Shown here: one piece after another, positions 25,896-35,700 of the stretch
Numbering within the stretch: the stretch's first letter is position 1
Layout: each line of letters starts with the position of its first letter
Source of the DNA: CAZNHL01 sp964572965
Lineage (GTDB): Bacteria; Bacteroidota; Bacteroidia; Cytophagales; UBA9547
Reading direction: 5' to 3'
DNA: 64,000 bases
Assembly (NCBI GenBank): GCA_964572965.1
Contig: CAZNHL010000006.1
Span: forward strand, 27,297 to 91,296
Position numbers and translations under genes: made by a program
The notes under the pieces: model-generated
What the model saw: only the letters and a program-made list of their open reading frames with translations
Databases searched by the model: none
What the model was told of the DNA's origin: nothing

Positions 25896-25946
25896 GGATA
25901 AATATTTAGCTTCATATTGATAGTATAATTCGTAAATTACCTCACA

Positions 25947-26456
25947 ATGAAAAAAGCAATCTTTATCTTATTTGTTTCTATTATGACAGCGATCAATACG
26001 TTTGCAGGCGTACCAAAAGTAGGCACTGCTGCACCTGATTTTACAGCAAAAGACCAGGACGGCAAAACAGTAACATTGAGCCAGTTCAAAGGAAAAAAAG
26101 TAGTTTTGTATTTTTATCCGAAAGACGATACACCAGGTTGTACGGCACAGGCTTGTAATCTGAGAGATAATTATGATGCGCTGATCAAAGCAGGTTATGT
26201 AGTGTTGGGTGTAAGCTCAGATGATGAAGCTTCGCACAAAAACTTTCAGCAGAAATACTCATTACCATTTGCACTGGTAGCAGATACAGACAAAGCGATC
26301 AATCAGAAATATGGTGTTTGGGTAGAAAAAGAACGCGATGGCAAAAAGTACTTCGGTACAGCACGCACTACTTTTGTGATTGATGAAAAAGGGGTAATCA
26401 CAGAAGTAATCGACAAAGTAGAAACAGCGGAGCACACCAAGCAGATTATAAAATAG
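25947..26456 (+). CDS. bcp: Exported Bcp/PrxQ-type peroxiredoxin
   Basis: The 169-aa protein reduces peroxides with a reactive thiol. A signal peptide (FILFVSIMTAINTFAG) precedes the thioredoxin fold. The peroxidatic Cys lies in YPKDDTPGCTAQACN (Cys65), and the Cys five residues later (Cys70) is the resolving Cys of the PrxQ/Bcp subfamily. RTTFVIDEKGVITEV is the conserved C-terminal strand and helix. Most Bcp proteins are cytosolic, so the signal peptide makes this an envelope version. It forms a likely two-gene operon with the rhodanese and ends at a strong bidirectional terminator. Confidence 0.9.
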   Translation: MKKAIFILFVSIMTAINTFAGVPKVGTAAPDFTAKDQDGKTVTLSQFKGKKVVLYFYPKDDTPGCTAQACNLRDNYDALIKAGYVVLGVSSDDEASHKNFQQKYSLPFALVADTDKAINQKYGVWVEKERDGKKYFGTARTTFVIDEKGVITEVIDKVETAEHTKQIIK

Positions 26457-26497
26457 CAGTTGCTGGTTACTTGTTAAAGCTTCAAATTGGACTTTAA

Positions 26498-26546
26498 TAG
26501 AAATAAAAGGTCCTCCGCAATCACTGCGGAGGACCTTTTTATTTCT
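26498..26546. terminator. Bidirectional terminator between bcp and the MFS gene
   Basis: The inner stem 26505-26519 / 26525-26539 is perfect (15 bp, GTCCTCCGCA core). The outer arms continue to about 22 bp with one unpaired base, and A and T tracts lie on either side. Confidence 0.92.
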
Positions 26547-26576
26547 ATAATCTATTATCTCAAGTCTAACGTCTCG

Positions 26577-27803
26577 TTAATGCACTAATTCAGCGCTTCC
26601 TGCCACAGGCTCAACCTCTTTCGTTTTAATTTTTGAACCTATCAGTAAAGCCATTTGTGACAATAAAGTAGCAGAAGCCATGACACTTACCATGGGGATT
26701 GCTGTATGACTGTTGAATATACTAACCGCGAATGAGGCCAGTGCACCAATGCTCATTTGCAGAGAGCCCATTAAAGCTGAAGCACTGCCTGCGTTTTTAG
26801 TAAATGGCGCCAATGAAAGGGCGGAGGTATTCGGATTAATAAAGCCCATGCAACACAGATAAGCAAAGATAAAACCTATTGTGCCTGCCAGACCAAGTAT
26901 ACCGCTCACTGTTAATACAAGGAATAAAATACTTACAAATACCTGAACAAAAAGAGCAATGGCCACAATCTGTTTGCTTTTGTAATAACGAAGTAAAAGC
27001 GTGTTTATCTGGCTTGAGCCAATAAAACCTACAGAAAGAAAAGCAAAGATCCAACCATATACTTCACCGTTTACCTTGAAAATATCCATGAACACCAAAG
27101 GCGAAGAAGAGATATAAGCAAACAACCCAGCAAAGCCTAAAGAGCCTGTAAGCGCATAAGTTATAAATTGAGTATTGTTAGCAACAGCCCAATAATTCCT
27201 GGCAATTTTTAATGGTTTAAGCGATACCGATTTGTCAGGAGCATAACTATCAGGCAGCCAAAGAACAGACGCAATCAGCATAAATACAGCCATCAGGCAA
27301 AGGATCACGAAGACCATCTGCCAGCCCAGTTCAGTAGCTACATAACCACCCACAGTAGGTGCAATCATTGGCGAAACACTCAAAACAAGCATCAGTAAGG
27401 CAAACACTTTAGCGTTGTCTTCCACCGGGAAAAGGTCACGGACAAGCGTTACAGAAACGACACCCGCAGCGCAACTACCCAAAGCCTGAATGAAGCGAAG
27501 GATAATCAATTCATCGATATGCTCTACAGCAAGGCAGCCCAATGAAGCAATGATGTATAAAACCAAACCTATATAAAGCGGTTTTTTACGCCCGAAACGA
27601 TCAACCAAAGGGCCATAAACCAATTGTCCGGCAGAAATCCCGATAAAGAAACTCGATAGCGACAAAGCAACACTTGTTACAGTTGTATTAAGGTCCCGGG
27701 CAATAGCCGGAAAGCCCGGCAGATACATATCAATAGAAAAAGGCCCGAGGGCAGTAAGCATCCCAAGAATCAGGATGAGGGAAACGTATTTTTGCTTAGT
27801 CAT
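26577..27803 (-). CDS. Bcr/CflA-family MFS drug-efflux transporter
   Basis: This 408-aa protein with 12 TM helices belongs to the Bcr/CflA (DHA1) drug:H+ antiporters. Diagnostic stretches are FSIDMYLPGFPAIARDL after TM1 and GQLVYGPLVDRFGRKKPL in loop 2-3, with the motif C-like SPMIAPTVGGYVA in TM5. The second half begins around residue 205 with ITYALTGSLGFAGLFAYISSSP. Such transporters export bicyclomycin, chloramphenicol-like drugs or, in some bacteria, cysteine and other small metabolites. Cysteine export would fit the surroundings, but the sequence does not decide. It is monocistronic and convergent with bcp. Confidence 0.88.
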   Translation of the reverse strand: MTKQKYVSLILILGMLTALGPFSIDMYLPGFPAIARDLNTTVTSVALSLSSFFIGISAGQLVYGPLVDRFGRKKPLYIGLVLYIIASLGCLAVEHIDELIILRFIQALGSCAAGVVSVTLVRDLFPVEDNAKVFALLMLVLSVSPMIAPTVGGYVATELGWQMVFVILCLMAVFMLIASVLWLPDSYAPDKSVSLKPLKIARNYWAVANNTQFITYALTGSLGFAGLFAYISSSPLVFMDIFKVNGEVYGWIFAFLSVGFIGSSQINTLLLRYYKSKQIVAIALFVQVFVSILFLVLTVSGILGLAGTIGFIFAYLCCMGFINPNTSALSLAPFTKNAGSASALMGSLQMSIGALASFAVSIFNSHTAIPMVSVMASATLLSQMALLIGSKIKTKEVEPVAGSAELVH

Positions 27804-27906
27804 TGGGATATTTGAAATCGGATATGAGTAAGCAAAACTACTTTATTATTATAATAGTTCGCGGATTACTGATTTGGAATAAAGTATTTATTATTTTTAT
27901 CGTACT

Positions 27907-29271
27907 ATGGGAAAAAGTTTAATTTTTTATGTGGCTTTAATTGCAATCTTGTTTACCTGTAAACAAAAAGATAATAATGGGTTATCGGCGAATATAAAAG
28001 TAATGAAGGATACAGTAGCAAGATTATCGGTTGTGACAGATACATTAGCTGTGGATACTAGTTTTTATAATAAACTTAAAGAACATACAAAATCTCCTAT
28101 ATATGATACCGGAAAAGTAATATTGGATATATATGTGCTTAATCCTGCTAAGAATACTAAAATCTTTTACGATAGAATAAAGAGCGATTCGGTAATTGTA
28201 TTCGAACACAATAAAAGGTTTCGGATATATTCTAAAGCTGGTAATGAGTTTGTGTTACCACCCGATTCAAGGGTATCCGAATTGGTTAATGGTTATCTGA
28301 TAGTAAAAAGAGTTTTTACCTGTAAATCTGATGATAATTGCGGATGTCCTGAACTGGGTTACAGTGAGTTTACATATCGATATTCGCTGGGTGATAATGT
28401 GTTGAATAAAATAGACAGCGCATGTTGTGATGGCAGTGGGGATGGTGCTCCTGAATGGAGCATACTGATTGGTAATAAGGGAGACTATCAGGATTTGATT
28501 ACAGATGTTGAGGCTGTCGATTTTAACAATAGGTATTATTTAAATGTACAGGATCTTAATTATCGGTATTCAGGTTTCAATAACGATAAAGCGAAACCGA
28601 GAGTATTGTTGTTTGACTATATTGACAATGATACAATTTCAAATAAAATCGATTTTACAGATATAGTGCTTGCTAAGTGTTGCGTATCAAAAACGTTTCT
28701 TTGTAAGAATAAAATGATTTTTTTTAGCCAGGCGCGAAGTTTCAGCGGTGGAAATTATCTGGAAACATTTGACATGAAAGGTAAACCCTTGTGGAAAACA
28801 GTTACTGATTATCTGGCTGATTTTTGTGTAGATGAGAAAGAAAATGTCTTATTAGGAACCGGTTATTATTTTACTGATCGTGCAACAAATGCGAAAACTA
28901 ATAATGTCATTGCTGTTAATCTTTTGTCAGGAGAAATATTATGGGAAACTCCATTGTTCAAGGCCTTAGAAGTAGAAAACGAGGTGGAGTTTAACAGTCC
29001 GGAAAAAGTCTTTAAAGTCAAAGATCAATTATATGGTCTTGTTTTTAAACAATATTACTTATCAAGAAAGTCAAACCCGTCTGGTAGAGATTATTCTTAT
29101 GGTATACTCCTCTTTGATGAAAATGGGACGGTCAAAATGATTAAACGAAGCATACTTTTGAGAAAGCATCATGATGCTCAAAATGAATTGCCAGTGAAAG
29201 TGAAAAGTATAAGTGATAAGCATTTTCGATTACTTATTACAAACACAATCATTCATTGTTATTTAAAATAA
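27907..29271 (+). CDS. Cys-rich lipoprotein of unknown function, possible beta-propeller
   Basis: I do not recognise the family. The 454-aa product has a lipoprotein-type N-terminus (FYVALIAILFTCK). A Cys-rich segment follows around residues 138-182 (CKSDDNCGCPELG and SACCDGSGDG), with further KCCVSKTFLC near 258. The second half has PQQ-like turns (GKPLWKTVTDY, SGEILWETPLF), suggesting a beta-propeller. The gene is distinctly AT-rich beside its neighbours (many TTA, AAT and ATA codons), which hints at separate ancestry. It starts 103 bp from the divergent MFS gene and is convergent with the cytochrome gene, with only 8 bp between stop codons. Confidence 0.6.
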   Translation: MGKSLIFYVALIAILFTCKQKDNNGLSANIKVMKDTVARLSVVTDTLAVDTSFYNKLKEHTKSPIYDTGKVILDIYVLNPAKNTKIFYDRIKSDSVIVFEHNKRFRIYSKAGNEFVLPPDSRVSELVNGYLIVKRVFTCKSDDNCGCPELGYSEFTYRYSLGDNVLNKIDSACCDGSGDGAPEWSILIGNKGDYQDLITDVEAVDFNNRYYLNVQDLNYRYSGFNNDKAKPRVLLFDYIDNDTISNKIDFTDIVLAKCCVSKTFLCKNKMIFFSQARSFSGGNYLETFDMKGKPLWKTVTDYLADFCVDEKENVLLGTGYYFTDRATNAKTNNVIAVNLLSGEILWETPLFKALEVENEVEFNSPEKVFKVKDQLYGLVFKQYYLSRKSNPSGRDYSYGILLFDENGTVKMIKRSILLRKHHDAQNELPVKVKSISDKHFRLLITNTIIHCYLK

Positions 29272-29279
29272 GCAGTTAG

Positions 29280-29669
29280 TTACTTCCCTCTTACCTTCTT
29301 CACCTCATTCGCACTTACAGCCGAAGCCTTATTGCCAAAGCTCGAGCGGATGTAAGTCAGTACATCGGCAATTTGCTGGTCAGTCAGGTGCTTGTGTGCG
29401 GGCATGGCGTTATGGTATGTTTCACCATCAATTTCCAAAGGAGTACTCAGGCCGTTCAGCACCACAGTAATCAGTCTGGTTTTGTCACCCGTTACCCAGT
29501 CAACTTTAGCTAAAGGAGGGTTCAGATTGGGCACACCATAACCATCTTCCTGATGGCAGGAAAGACAATATTGTGTATAAACAACTTTGCCCGTTTGTAC
29601 TGTTTGCTTGGTTTGGGCAAAGGAAATGCTGCTTACTAAAAAAAGTAGGGGAATTAAATATGTTTTCAT
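29280..29669 (-). CDS. Small periplasmic c-type cytochrome
   Basis: The 129-aa protein has a signal peptide (IPLLFLVSSISFAQ), one haem c site (CLSCH, Cys35/Cys38/His39) and a likely axial Met in NAMPAHKHL. The C-terminal helix LTDQQIADVLTYIRSSFG is standard for class I monohaem cytochromes. It should accept electrons from a periplasmic dehydrogenase and pass them towards the respiratory chain. The upstream gene on the same strand encodes a sorbosone-dehydrogenase-like propeller, a natural electron donor, though 246 bp with a dispersed hairpin element separates them. The downstream gene is convergent and very close. Confidence 0.9.
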   Translation of the reverse strand: MKTYLIPLLFLVSSISFAQTKQTVQTGKVVYTQYCLSCHQEDGYGVPNLNPPLAKVDWVTGDKTRLITVVLNGLSTPLEIDGETYHNAMPAHKHLTDQQIADVLTYIRSSFGNKASAVSANEVKKVRGK

Positions 29670-29728
29670 TTTAAGATTTTATGACGGAAGAATGAATTTG
29701 AAGTTCCCTTTTGCCTGTGGGCAGTTGT

Positions 29729-29860
29729 CCACGAAAAGAGCGAAATTGAAGCACATTTTAGAGGGTAGATTTTAGTCCTATTGTAATATGTGCTTCAATT
29801 TGGTTTTCGTGGTGCCTTTTCTTTTGGTTACTTTTCTTTGGGCACACAAAGAAAAGTAAC
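29729..29860. repeat. Hypervariable-stem hairpin element, copy 1
   Basis: The outer arms CCACGAAAA (29729-29737) and TTTTCGTGG (29804-29812) enclose a 14-bp inner stem (29743-29756 with 29788-29801, AAATTGAAGCACAT). A second perfect 14-bp hairpin follows (29827-29840 with 29847-29860, GTTACTTTTCTTTG). The copy at 31284 has the same outer arms and the same GAGCG spacer but an unrelated inner stem. Both copies are in the same orientation and flank the dehydrogenase gene. Confidence 0.7.
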
Positions 29861-29915
29861 AGCCAGTGAAATTGATAGTTATAATGCTCTTTTATGGGGA
29901 AAGTGAGAGTCCACT

Positions 29916-31190
29916 TTACTTCGTATAAAATACCCTCCACACAGTTCCTGCAACAGAGTCGCTGATGTAAAGCGAGCCGTCCGGCCCTTCAGCCAGCCCC
30001 ATCGGGCGATGTTTGGCCTCTCTTGGGTTTTTGATTTCAGGGCCGCCTGCAAAACCTTCTGCAAATACTTCCCATGTACCGCTTGGCTTGCCGTCTTTGA
30101 AAGGAACAAAAGCCACAAAGTAGCCGCCTTGTTTCAGAGGAGCACGGTTCCATGAACCATGGAAAGCAATAAAAGCCCCGTTTTTATATTTCTCAGGAAA
30201 TTGGTTGCCGTGGTAAAACAGCAAATCGTTAGGAGCCCAGTGACCCGGAAAAGCAATCAATGGTTGTTCTTTACCTTCACAGCCTGTCGTCTTTTTACTA
30301 TCACCGCCATATTCCGGAGCAAGGATTTTCTTATTCTGAAAATGGTCATAGTAGCAATAAGGCCAGCCATAATCACCGCCTTTTTTGATATGGAAAAACT
30401 CTTCAGAAGGTAGCTCTGCATTCTGTTCGTTAGTGTATAAATCAGGAAACATTGTGCTTAGCTGATCTCTTCCGTGCGGTACAGCAAACAGCTGTTTAGT
30501 GTGGCTGTCCCACTCCAAAGCCACAGAGTTACGCAGCCCTGTGGCAAAGCGTGTACCGTCACTGAATTTTTGGTTGACCTTCTCTGCATTAAATTGCCAG
30601 ATACCGCCGAATGTTTCCAGGAGCGGACAAGGGTTTTGACCGGGAGAATCTTTGGTGCGGTCAGTTTCCTGGCATGCGTTGGATGGCGCACCAATATTTA
30701 CATACAGCTTGCCTGTTTCGTCAATAGTAATAGATTTTGCCTCGTGCTGCGGACGATAAGGAAGATTTGCGACAATAGTTTCCCTTTTACTTTCATCAAG
30801 CGTGTTTGTTCCTGTTTCAATGGCATATCTGTAAACAGATGAGTCCGAAGAAGCATACAGGTAGTTTTTGTAAATAGTAATGCCTGTGCCGATAAAATTG
30901 CCATACCCTTTTACCTGGTCAGCCCTGCCGTCTCCATTCTCGTCTTTCAAAACAATGATTCCTTTGCCGTCTTTTAACTGTCGCAATTTTACAAAAACAG
31001 TCCCGTTTTTATCGACCACAATATGGCGTGCTTTCCCGGATTCTTTCACAACTGTAATTGCCCCGAAACCATCGGCCAGTTTCAGCCCGCCATTATCAAT
31101 ATCGGGTTTTAGCTTTTGTGCTTCAGCGGAAATTGTCATAGACAAACAAAATAAAAAAGAGCTGAAAAAGTATATATGGAATATCTTCAT
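29916..31190 (-). CDS. PQQ-dependent sugar dehydrogenase-like (sorbosone dehydrogenase family) propeller
   Basis: The 424-aa exported protein has a signal peptide (FFSSFLFCLSMTISAEA) and a six-bladed propeller of the GSDH/sorbosone dehydrogenase type. Blade motifs include RHIVVDKNGTVFVKL, HEAKSITIDETGKLYVNIG, FATGLRNSVALEWD, KKGGDYGWPYCYYD and HRPMGLAEGPDGSLYISD. Family members oxidise aldoses or related alcohols in the periplasm using PQQ, with a cytochrome as acceptor; the nearby cytochrome c gene fits. Whether this protein binds PQQ cannot be decided from sequence alone. It is bracketed by two direct copies of a hairpin element (29729 and 31284). Confidence 0.8.
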   Translation of the reverse strand: MKIFHIYFFSSFLFCLSMTISAEAQKLKPDIDNGGLKLADGFGAITVVKESGKARHIVVDKNGTVFVKLRQLKDGKGIIVLKDENGDGRADQVKGYGNFIGTGITIYKNYLYASSDSSVYRYAIETGTNTLDESKRETIVANLPYRPQHEAKSITIDETGKLYVNIGAPSNACQETDRTKDSPGQNPCPLLETFGGIWQFNAEKVNQKFSDGTRFATGLRNSVALEWDSHTKQLFAVPHGRDQLSTMFPDLYTNEQNAELPSEEFFHIKKGGDYGWPYCYYDHFQNKKILAPEYGGDSKKTTGCEGKEQPLIAFPGHWAPNDLLFYHGNQFPEKYKNGAFIAFHGSWNRAPLKQGGYFVAFVPFKDGKPSGTWEVFAEGFAGGPEIKNPREAKHRPMGLAEGPDGSLYISDSVAGTVWRVFYTK

Positions 31191-31283
31191 GGTCGTGAAT
31201 TAGTATTCTTTAAGATAAGAAATATTGTATTCTTAAGTTTAATATTATGGTTTTAATCCCTTTGCCTATCTGTGAGTGAGCGT

Positions 31284-31362
31284 CCACGAAAAGAGCGTCC
31301 CGCAAAAGACATGGCAAGAGTGCTGGCTCGTGCGAGATGTCTTTTGCGGTTGGTTTTCGTGG
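31284..31362. repeat. Hypervariable-stem hairpin element, copy 2
   Basis: The outer arms CCACGAAAA (31284-31292) and TTTTCGTGG (31354-31362) match copy 1 exactly, as do GAGCG and TTGG next to them. The inner stem (31300-31312 with 31337-31349, CCGCAAAAGACAT) is unrelated to that of copy 1 yet perfectly self-complementary. The following CTTTTATTTGGGTAAGCAAAG looks like a decayed version of copy 1's second hairpin. It lies in the 31191-31668 non-coding region. Confidence 0.7.
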
Positions 31363-31519
31363 TACCTTTTATTTGGGTAAGCAAAGAAATGCCTAATGCC
31401 ATAAAAGTCAATATGAACATCTTTAAGGGCAATTATTAATACATACCCATTGTACTGAAAATTCTTTTTACAAAGCTTTTTTGCAAATGTAGTGACATAT
31501 ATTATATATTTACTACAGA

Positions 31520-31535
31520 TTTACTATAGAATAAG
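31520..31535. promoter_or_regulatory. CTATAG site (site E) before the RND/sulfatase operon
   Basis: On the minus strand it reads CTTATTCTATAGTAAA, sharing its first 12 bases with the cysE site at 3939. It is 133 bp before the adaptor start codon. The second G of the core is lost, so it is the weakest member of the set. Confidence 0.4.
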
Positions 31536-31668
31536 AAATTCGCACTAAAAGACACTCGGATGCGAAAGGTTTAAAGCGATCCCCTCCGTGATAAACCATA
31601 TTAACCTTGAAGCGGAAGCTTTCTGTTCCATTAAAATATGCTCGAAAAGGTTCTGTCAAAAATACATC

Positions 31669-32769
31669 ATGGGGAAAAAGCGGTATTACATCATTGCGGC
31701 CGTACTGGGCGCGCTGGTATTTATTAAACTCGAATTTTTTACATCTCACAAAGTCAAGGCAGCAGGAGCCGGCAAAGATGGTAAAAAACCACCTGTTCCT
31801 GTAACTGTATTCGTTATTGGTAAGGGTAAGCTGGACGATAAGATTTTTGCCAACGGTTCTGTTGTAGCCAACGAACAGGCAGAGCTGAAAGTTGAAGCCA
31901 GCGGCCGTATTGTTTACCTGAATCTGCCGGAAGGGAAGACGGTAAAGGCGGGTACGTTGCTGCTTAAAGTAAATGATTCAGAATTACATGCCCAGCAGCT
32001 GGAAAAGGTCAAAGCGCAATTAAAGCTGGCCACTGAAACAGAACTCAGGCAACGTAAACTGACGCAGATAGAAGCTGTGAGTAAACAGGAATATGAAGTT
32101 GCCCTGGCAGCTTTGCTGGCATTAAGGGCTGATAGTTTGTATCTCAGGACCCAGATAGCAGAAACTGAGCTATATGCACCATTTACGGGCGTTATAGGTA
32201 TCAGAAATGTGAGTCTCGGAAGCTACATTACTCCGGCAGTTACCGCTGCTGTTATTCACCAGATCGATCCTGTTAAAATTGAATTCTCTTTACCGGAGAA
32301 ATACTCAAGACTTTTTAGTGTAGGCGATCAGATCAGTTTTAAAACAGAAGGAATAGCTACGCTGTTATCCGGAAAAATTACGGTCAAAGATCCTCAGGTT
32401 GATTTAACCAGCAGAAGCGTTCGCTACCATGCAGTAACAGCAAATCCCAAAGCGCTTCTTTTCCCTGGTGGATTTGTAAGAGTTGAACTGGTGGTTGATA
32501 AGAAAGCAGGACAATTATTTGTGCCGACTGAAGCCATTTTACCAATTGCGAAAGGCAAGAAATTATTTGTAGTGAAAAACGGTACGGCAGAGGAGCGCAT
32601 TGTGGAAGCCGGTATCCGTACAGAAGACCATATTCAGGTTTTATCAGGTTTAGAAATAGGAGACTCCGTAGTCGTGAACGGAAATGTACAGCTGAAAAAT
32701 GGTGCTGCAGTGAAAGTGATTCAGCCTAAAGGGGCCAGTAGTGAAGGTAAATCAGACAAAAAATCATAA
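31669..32769 (+). CDS. RND efflux periplasmic adaptor (membrane fusion protein)
   Basis: The start at 31669 (MGKKRYYIIAAVLGALVFI) gives a single N-terminal membrane anchor; the in-frame ATG 81 bp earlier adds a Cys-rich stretch that does not fit. The 366-aa protein shows the adaptor plan: barrel-sandwich entry VEASGRIVYLNLPEGKTVKAG, a short alpha-hairpin (about 95-140), return strand ETELYAPFTGVIGIRNVSLGSYI, then a beta-barrel domain (VDLTSRSVRYHAVTANP) and a C-terminal membrane-proximal domain. It bridges the RND pump and an outer-membrane channel. The pump gene follows 2 bp downstream. No TolC-like gene is present, so the channel must come from elsewhere. Confidence 0.92.
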   Translation: MGKKRYYIIAAVLGALVFIKLEFFTSHKVKAAGAGKDGKKPPVPVTVFVIGKGKLDDKIFANGSVVANEQAELKVEASGRIVYLNLPEGKTVKAGTLLLKVNDSELHAQQLEKVKAQLKLATETELRQRKLTQIEAVSKQEYEVALAALLALRADSLYLRTQIAETELYAPFTGVIGIRNVSLGSYITPAVTAAVIHQIDPVKIEFSLPEKYSRLFSVGDQISFKTEGIATLLSGKITVKDPQVDLTSRSVRYHAVTANPKALLFPGGFVRVELVVDKKAGQLFVPTEAILPIAKGKKLFVVKNGTAEERIVEAGIRTEDHIQVLSGLEIGDSVVVNGNVQLKNGAAVKVIQPKGASSEGKSDKKS

Positions 32770-32771
32770 CA

Positions 32772-35700
32772 ATGAGTTTATCAAGTATAAGTATCAGAAG
32801 ACCTGTACTGGCCATTGTGATGAACCTGATCATCATATTTTTTGGCTATATGGGATTTCGTTATCTCGGTATCAGAGAGTTTCCTGTGATTGAAGCACCT
32901 GTTGTTTCAGTGCGTACAAATTATGCAGGAGCAAGTGCAGAAATTATTGAAGCCCAGATTACCTATCCGCTTGAAAAAGCCCTCAACGGAATTGAAGGTG
33001 TAAGAACTATAACTTCATCCAGTAGCTTGGGCTCAAGTTCTATTTCAGTGGAGTTTAACCTTGATACTGACCTGGAAACTGCCACCAACGATGTGCGTGA
33101 TAAAGTGTCACAAACGCAGCGTTCGTTACCTCCAGATCTTGATGCGCCTCCTGTTGTAAGTAAGGATGTCGGTGGTGAGTACATCATTGTAATGACTGTG
33201 ACCAACGACAAAATGAGTGATCTTGAAGTCAATGATTATGTCGACAATATGATCCTGCCACGCCTGCAAACGATCAAGGGAGTTGGTAACGTCTATATTT
33301 TCGGGGAGAAAAAATATGCCATGCGTTTATGGCTTGATCCGATCAAACTGGCAGCTTACAAAGTGACAGTGCAGGATGTACGCCAGGCTTTGGACAAGGA
33401 GAATATTGAATTGCCTACAGGGCGGCTTGAAGGCAACAGGACAGAACTTTCTGTAAAAACCAATGCCAAGTTTACCGATGAGCATGGCTTCAACAACATG
33501 ATTATCCGCTCTGAAAACGGGAAGGTAATACGTTTGCAGGATGTTGGCTATGCACACCTTGGTGCTGAAAATGAAGAGACTGTTTTCAGGATCAATGATG
33601 TACCAAGTCTGGGTTGTTCTATTGTGCCTCAGCCCGGCGCCAACCACATGGAAATAGCGGAAGAGTTTTACAAACGCTATGAGCAGTTGAAGAAGGAATT
33701 GCCTGCTGATTTCAAGCTTGGGATTTCTACTGACAACACACGTTTTATAAGTAAATCTATTACTGAAGTAACTGAGACGCTGATCATCGCTATCTTACTG
33801 GTGGTGGTAATTATTTACCTGTTTTTCCGTGATTGGTCAATTGCATTAAGGCCGTTGATTGATATTCCTGTATCGCTGATAGGGACTTTTTTTATCATGT
33901 ATATGTTTGGCTTCTCCATTAATGTACTGACACTGCTGGCAATTGTACTGGCTACAGGCTTGGTGGTGGATGATGGTATTGTAGTGACTGAAAACATCTT
34001 CAAGAAAATGGAAGAAGGCTTGCCGCCGTTCCAAGCAGCATTGGAAGGTTCAAGAGAAATCACTTTCGCCGTTATCTCAACATCCATTACCCTTGCAGCC
34101 ATATTCCTGCCAATCATTTTCATGGAAGGTTTCGTCGGGAAGCTCTTTAAAGAATTCGGGATTATAGTCGCCTCGGCTGTATTGATCTCCATTTTTGTGT
34201 CGCTTTCACTAACACCGATGCTGAACGCATGGCTGATCCACGATACCAAAAAGAAAACCAAGTTCTATATTAAAACAGAGCCATTCTTTGTATGGTTAAA
34301 CGCAACCTATTACCACTCTCTTGAAAAATTTCTGAAAAGACGCTGGCTGTCCTTCCTGATTCTGGGAGCAGCTGTTGGTATTACCGTGTTTTTATGGGGC
34401 TTACTGCCGGCCGAAATTGCTCCGGTAGAAGACCGCAGTATGATGCGTATTACCATGACTTTGCCTGAAGGGGCATCTTTTGAATATACTGATGAGTTCA
34501 TGCTGAAGTATATCAAACTGGTACAGGATTCTGTGCCGGAAAACAAACTGGTAATGGCTATTACAGCCTCAAGCCCGGGAGGGTCAAGCTCTGGCGTAAA
34601 CTCCGGTTTCTCCCGTGTGCCATTGGTTGATCCGTCAGACAGGGATAGGAGCCAGCAGGATATTGTTGATAAACTTACTCAGTTGACCAGGAAATATCCG
34701 GAAGCAAAAGTACAGGTCGGACAAGACCAGACCATCAGTACAGGATCTCGTGGTTTACCTATTCAGTATGTCATTCAGGCTCCTAATTTTGAGAAGCTGA
34801 AAGAAGTGCTTCCCAAGTTTATGGAAGAAGCACAGAAAGATCCGACTTTCTCATTAGTAGATGTGAACCTGAAATTTAACAGGCCAGAAATTCAGGTTTT
34901 GATCAACAGAGAAAAAGCCAGAGATATTGGCGTGAGTGTGGCAGATATTGCACAGACCTTGCAGCTGTCACTGAGCGGACAGCGTTTTGGTTATTTCAAC
35001 ATGCGTGGCCGTCAGTATCAGGTAATTGGACAGTTTGATCGTCTGAACCGCAACGAAACTGTGGATTTGAGAAACATCTATGTGCGTAGCAGCGCAGGTA
35101 CATTGGTACAATTGGACAACCTTGTCACTCTGGAAGAAAGCAGCAATCCGCCACAGTTATTCCGTTTCAATCGTTTTCAGGCTGCCACTGTTTCGGCTGG
35201 TTTGGCACCGGGCAAAACAATTGGTGACGGTGTAAAAGCCATGAATGAAATCAAGGCCAAAGTACTTGACGATTCTTTCTCAACAGCATTGGTTGGCGCT
35301 TCCCGCGACTTCATAGAAAGCGGGTCAAATACTTCTTTTATTTTCTTGCTTGCATTGGTATTGATTTACCTGATTCTTGCAGCGCAGTTTGAAAGTTTTG
35401 TAGATCCATTCATCATCATGCTGACAGTACCGCTTGCTGTAGCTGGTGGTGTTTTCTCTCTCTGGTATTTCAATCAAACTAACAATATTTTCAGTCAGAT
35501 CGGGATGATTATGTTGATTGGCCTGGTGACTAAAAACGGAATCCTGATTGTGGAATTTGCCAATCACCTGAAGCATTCGGGAAGGACGATCCGTGAAGCT
35601 GCTATTGAAGCTGCCAATGGCCGACTGCGTCCGATTCTGATGACCAGTATCGCTACAGCCTTGGGAGCATTGCCGATTGCCGTTGCCTTTGGTGCAGCCT

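Noticed and set aside
31588..31668. 27-residue N-terminal extension of the RND adaptor
   Set aside because: Cys-rich and unlike adaptor N-termini; MGKKRYYIIAAVLG at 31669 is the expected membrane anchor.
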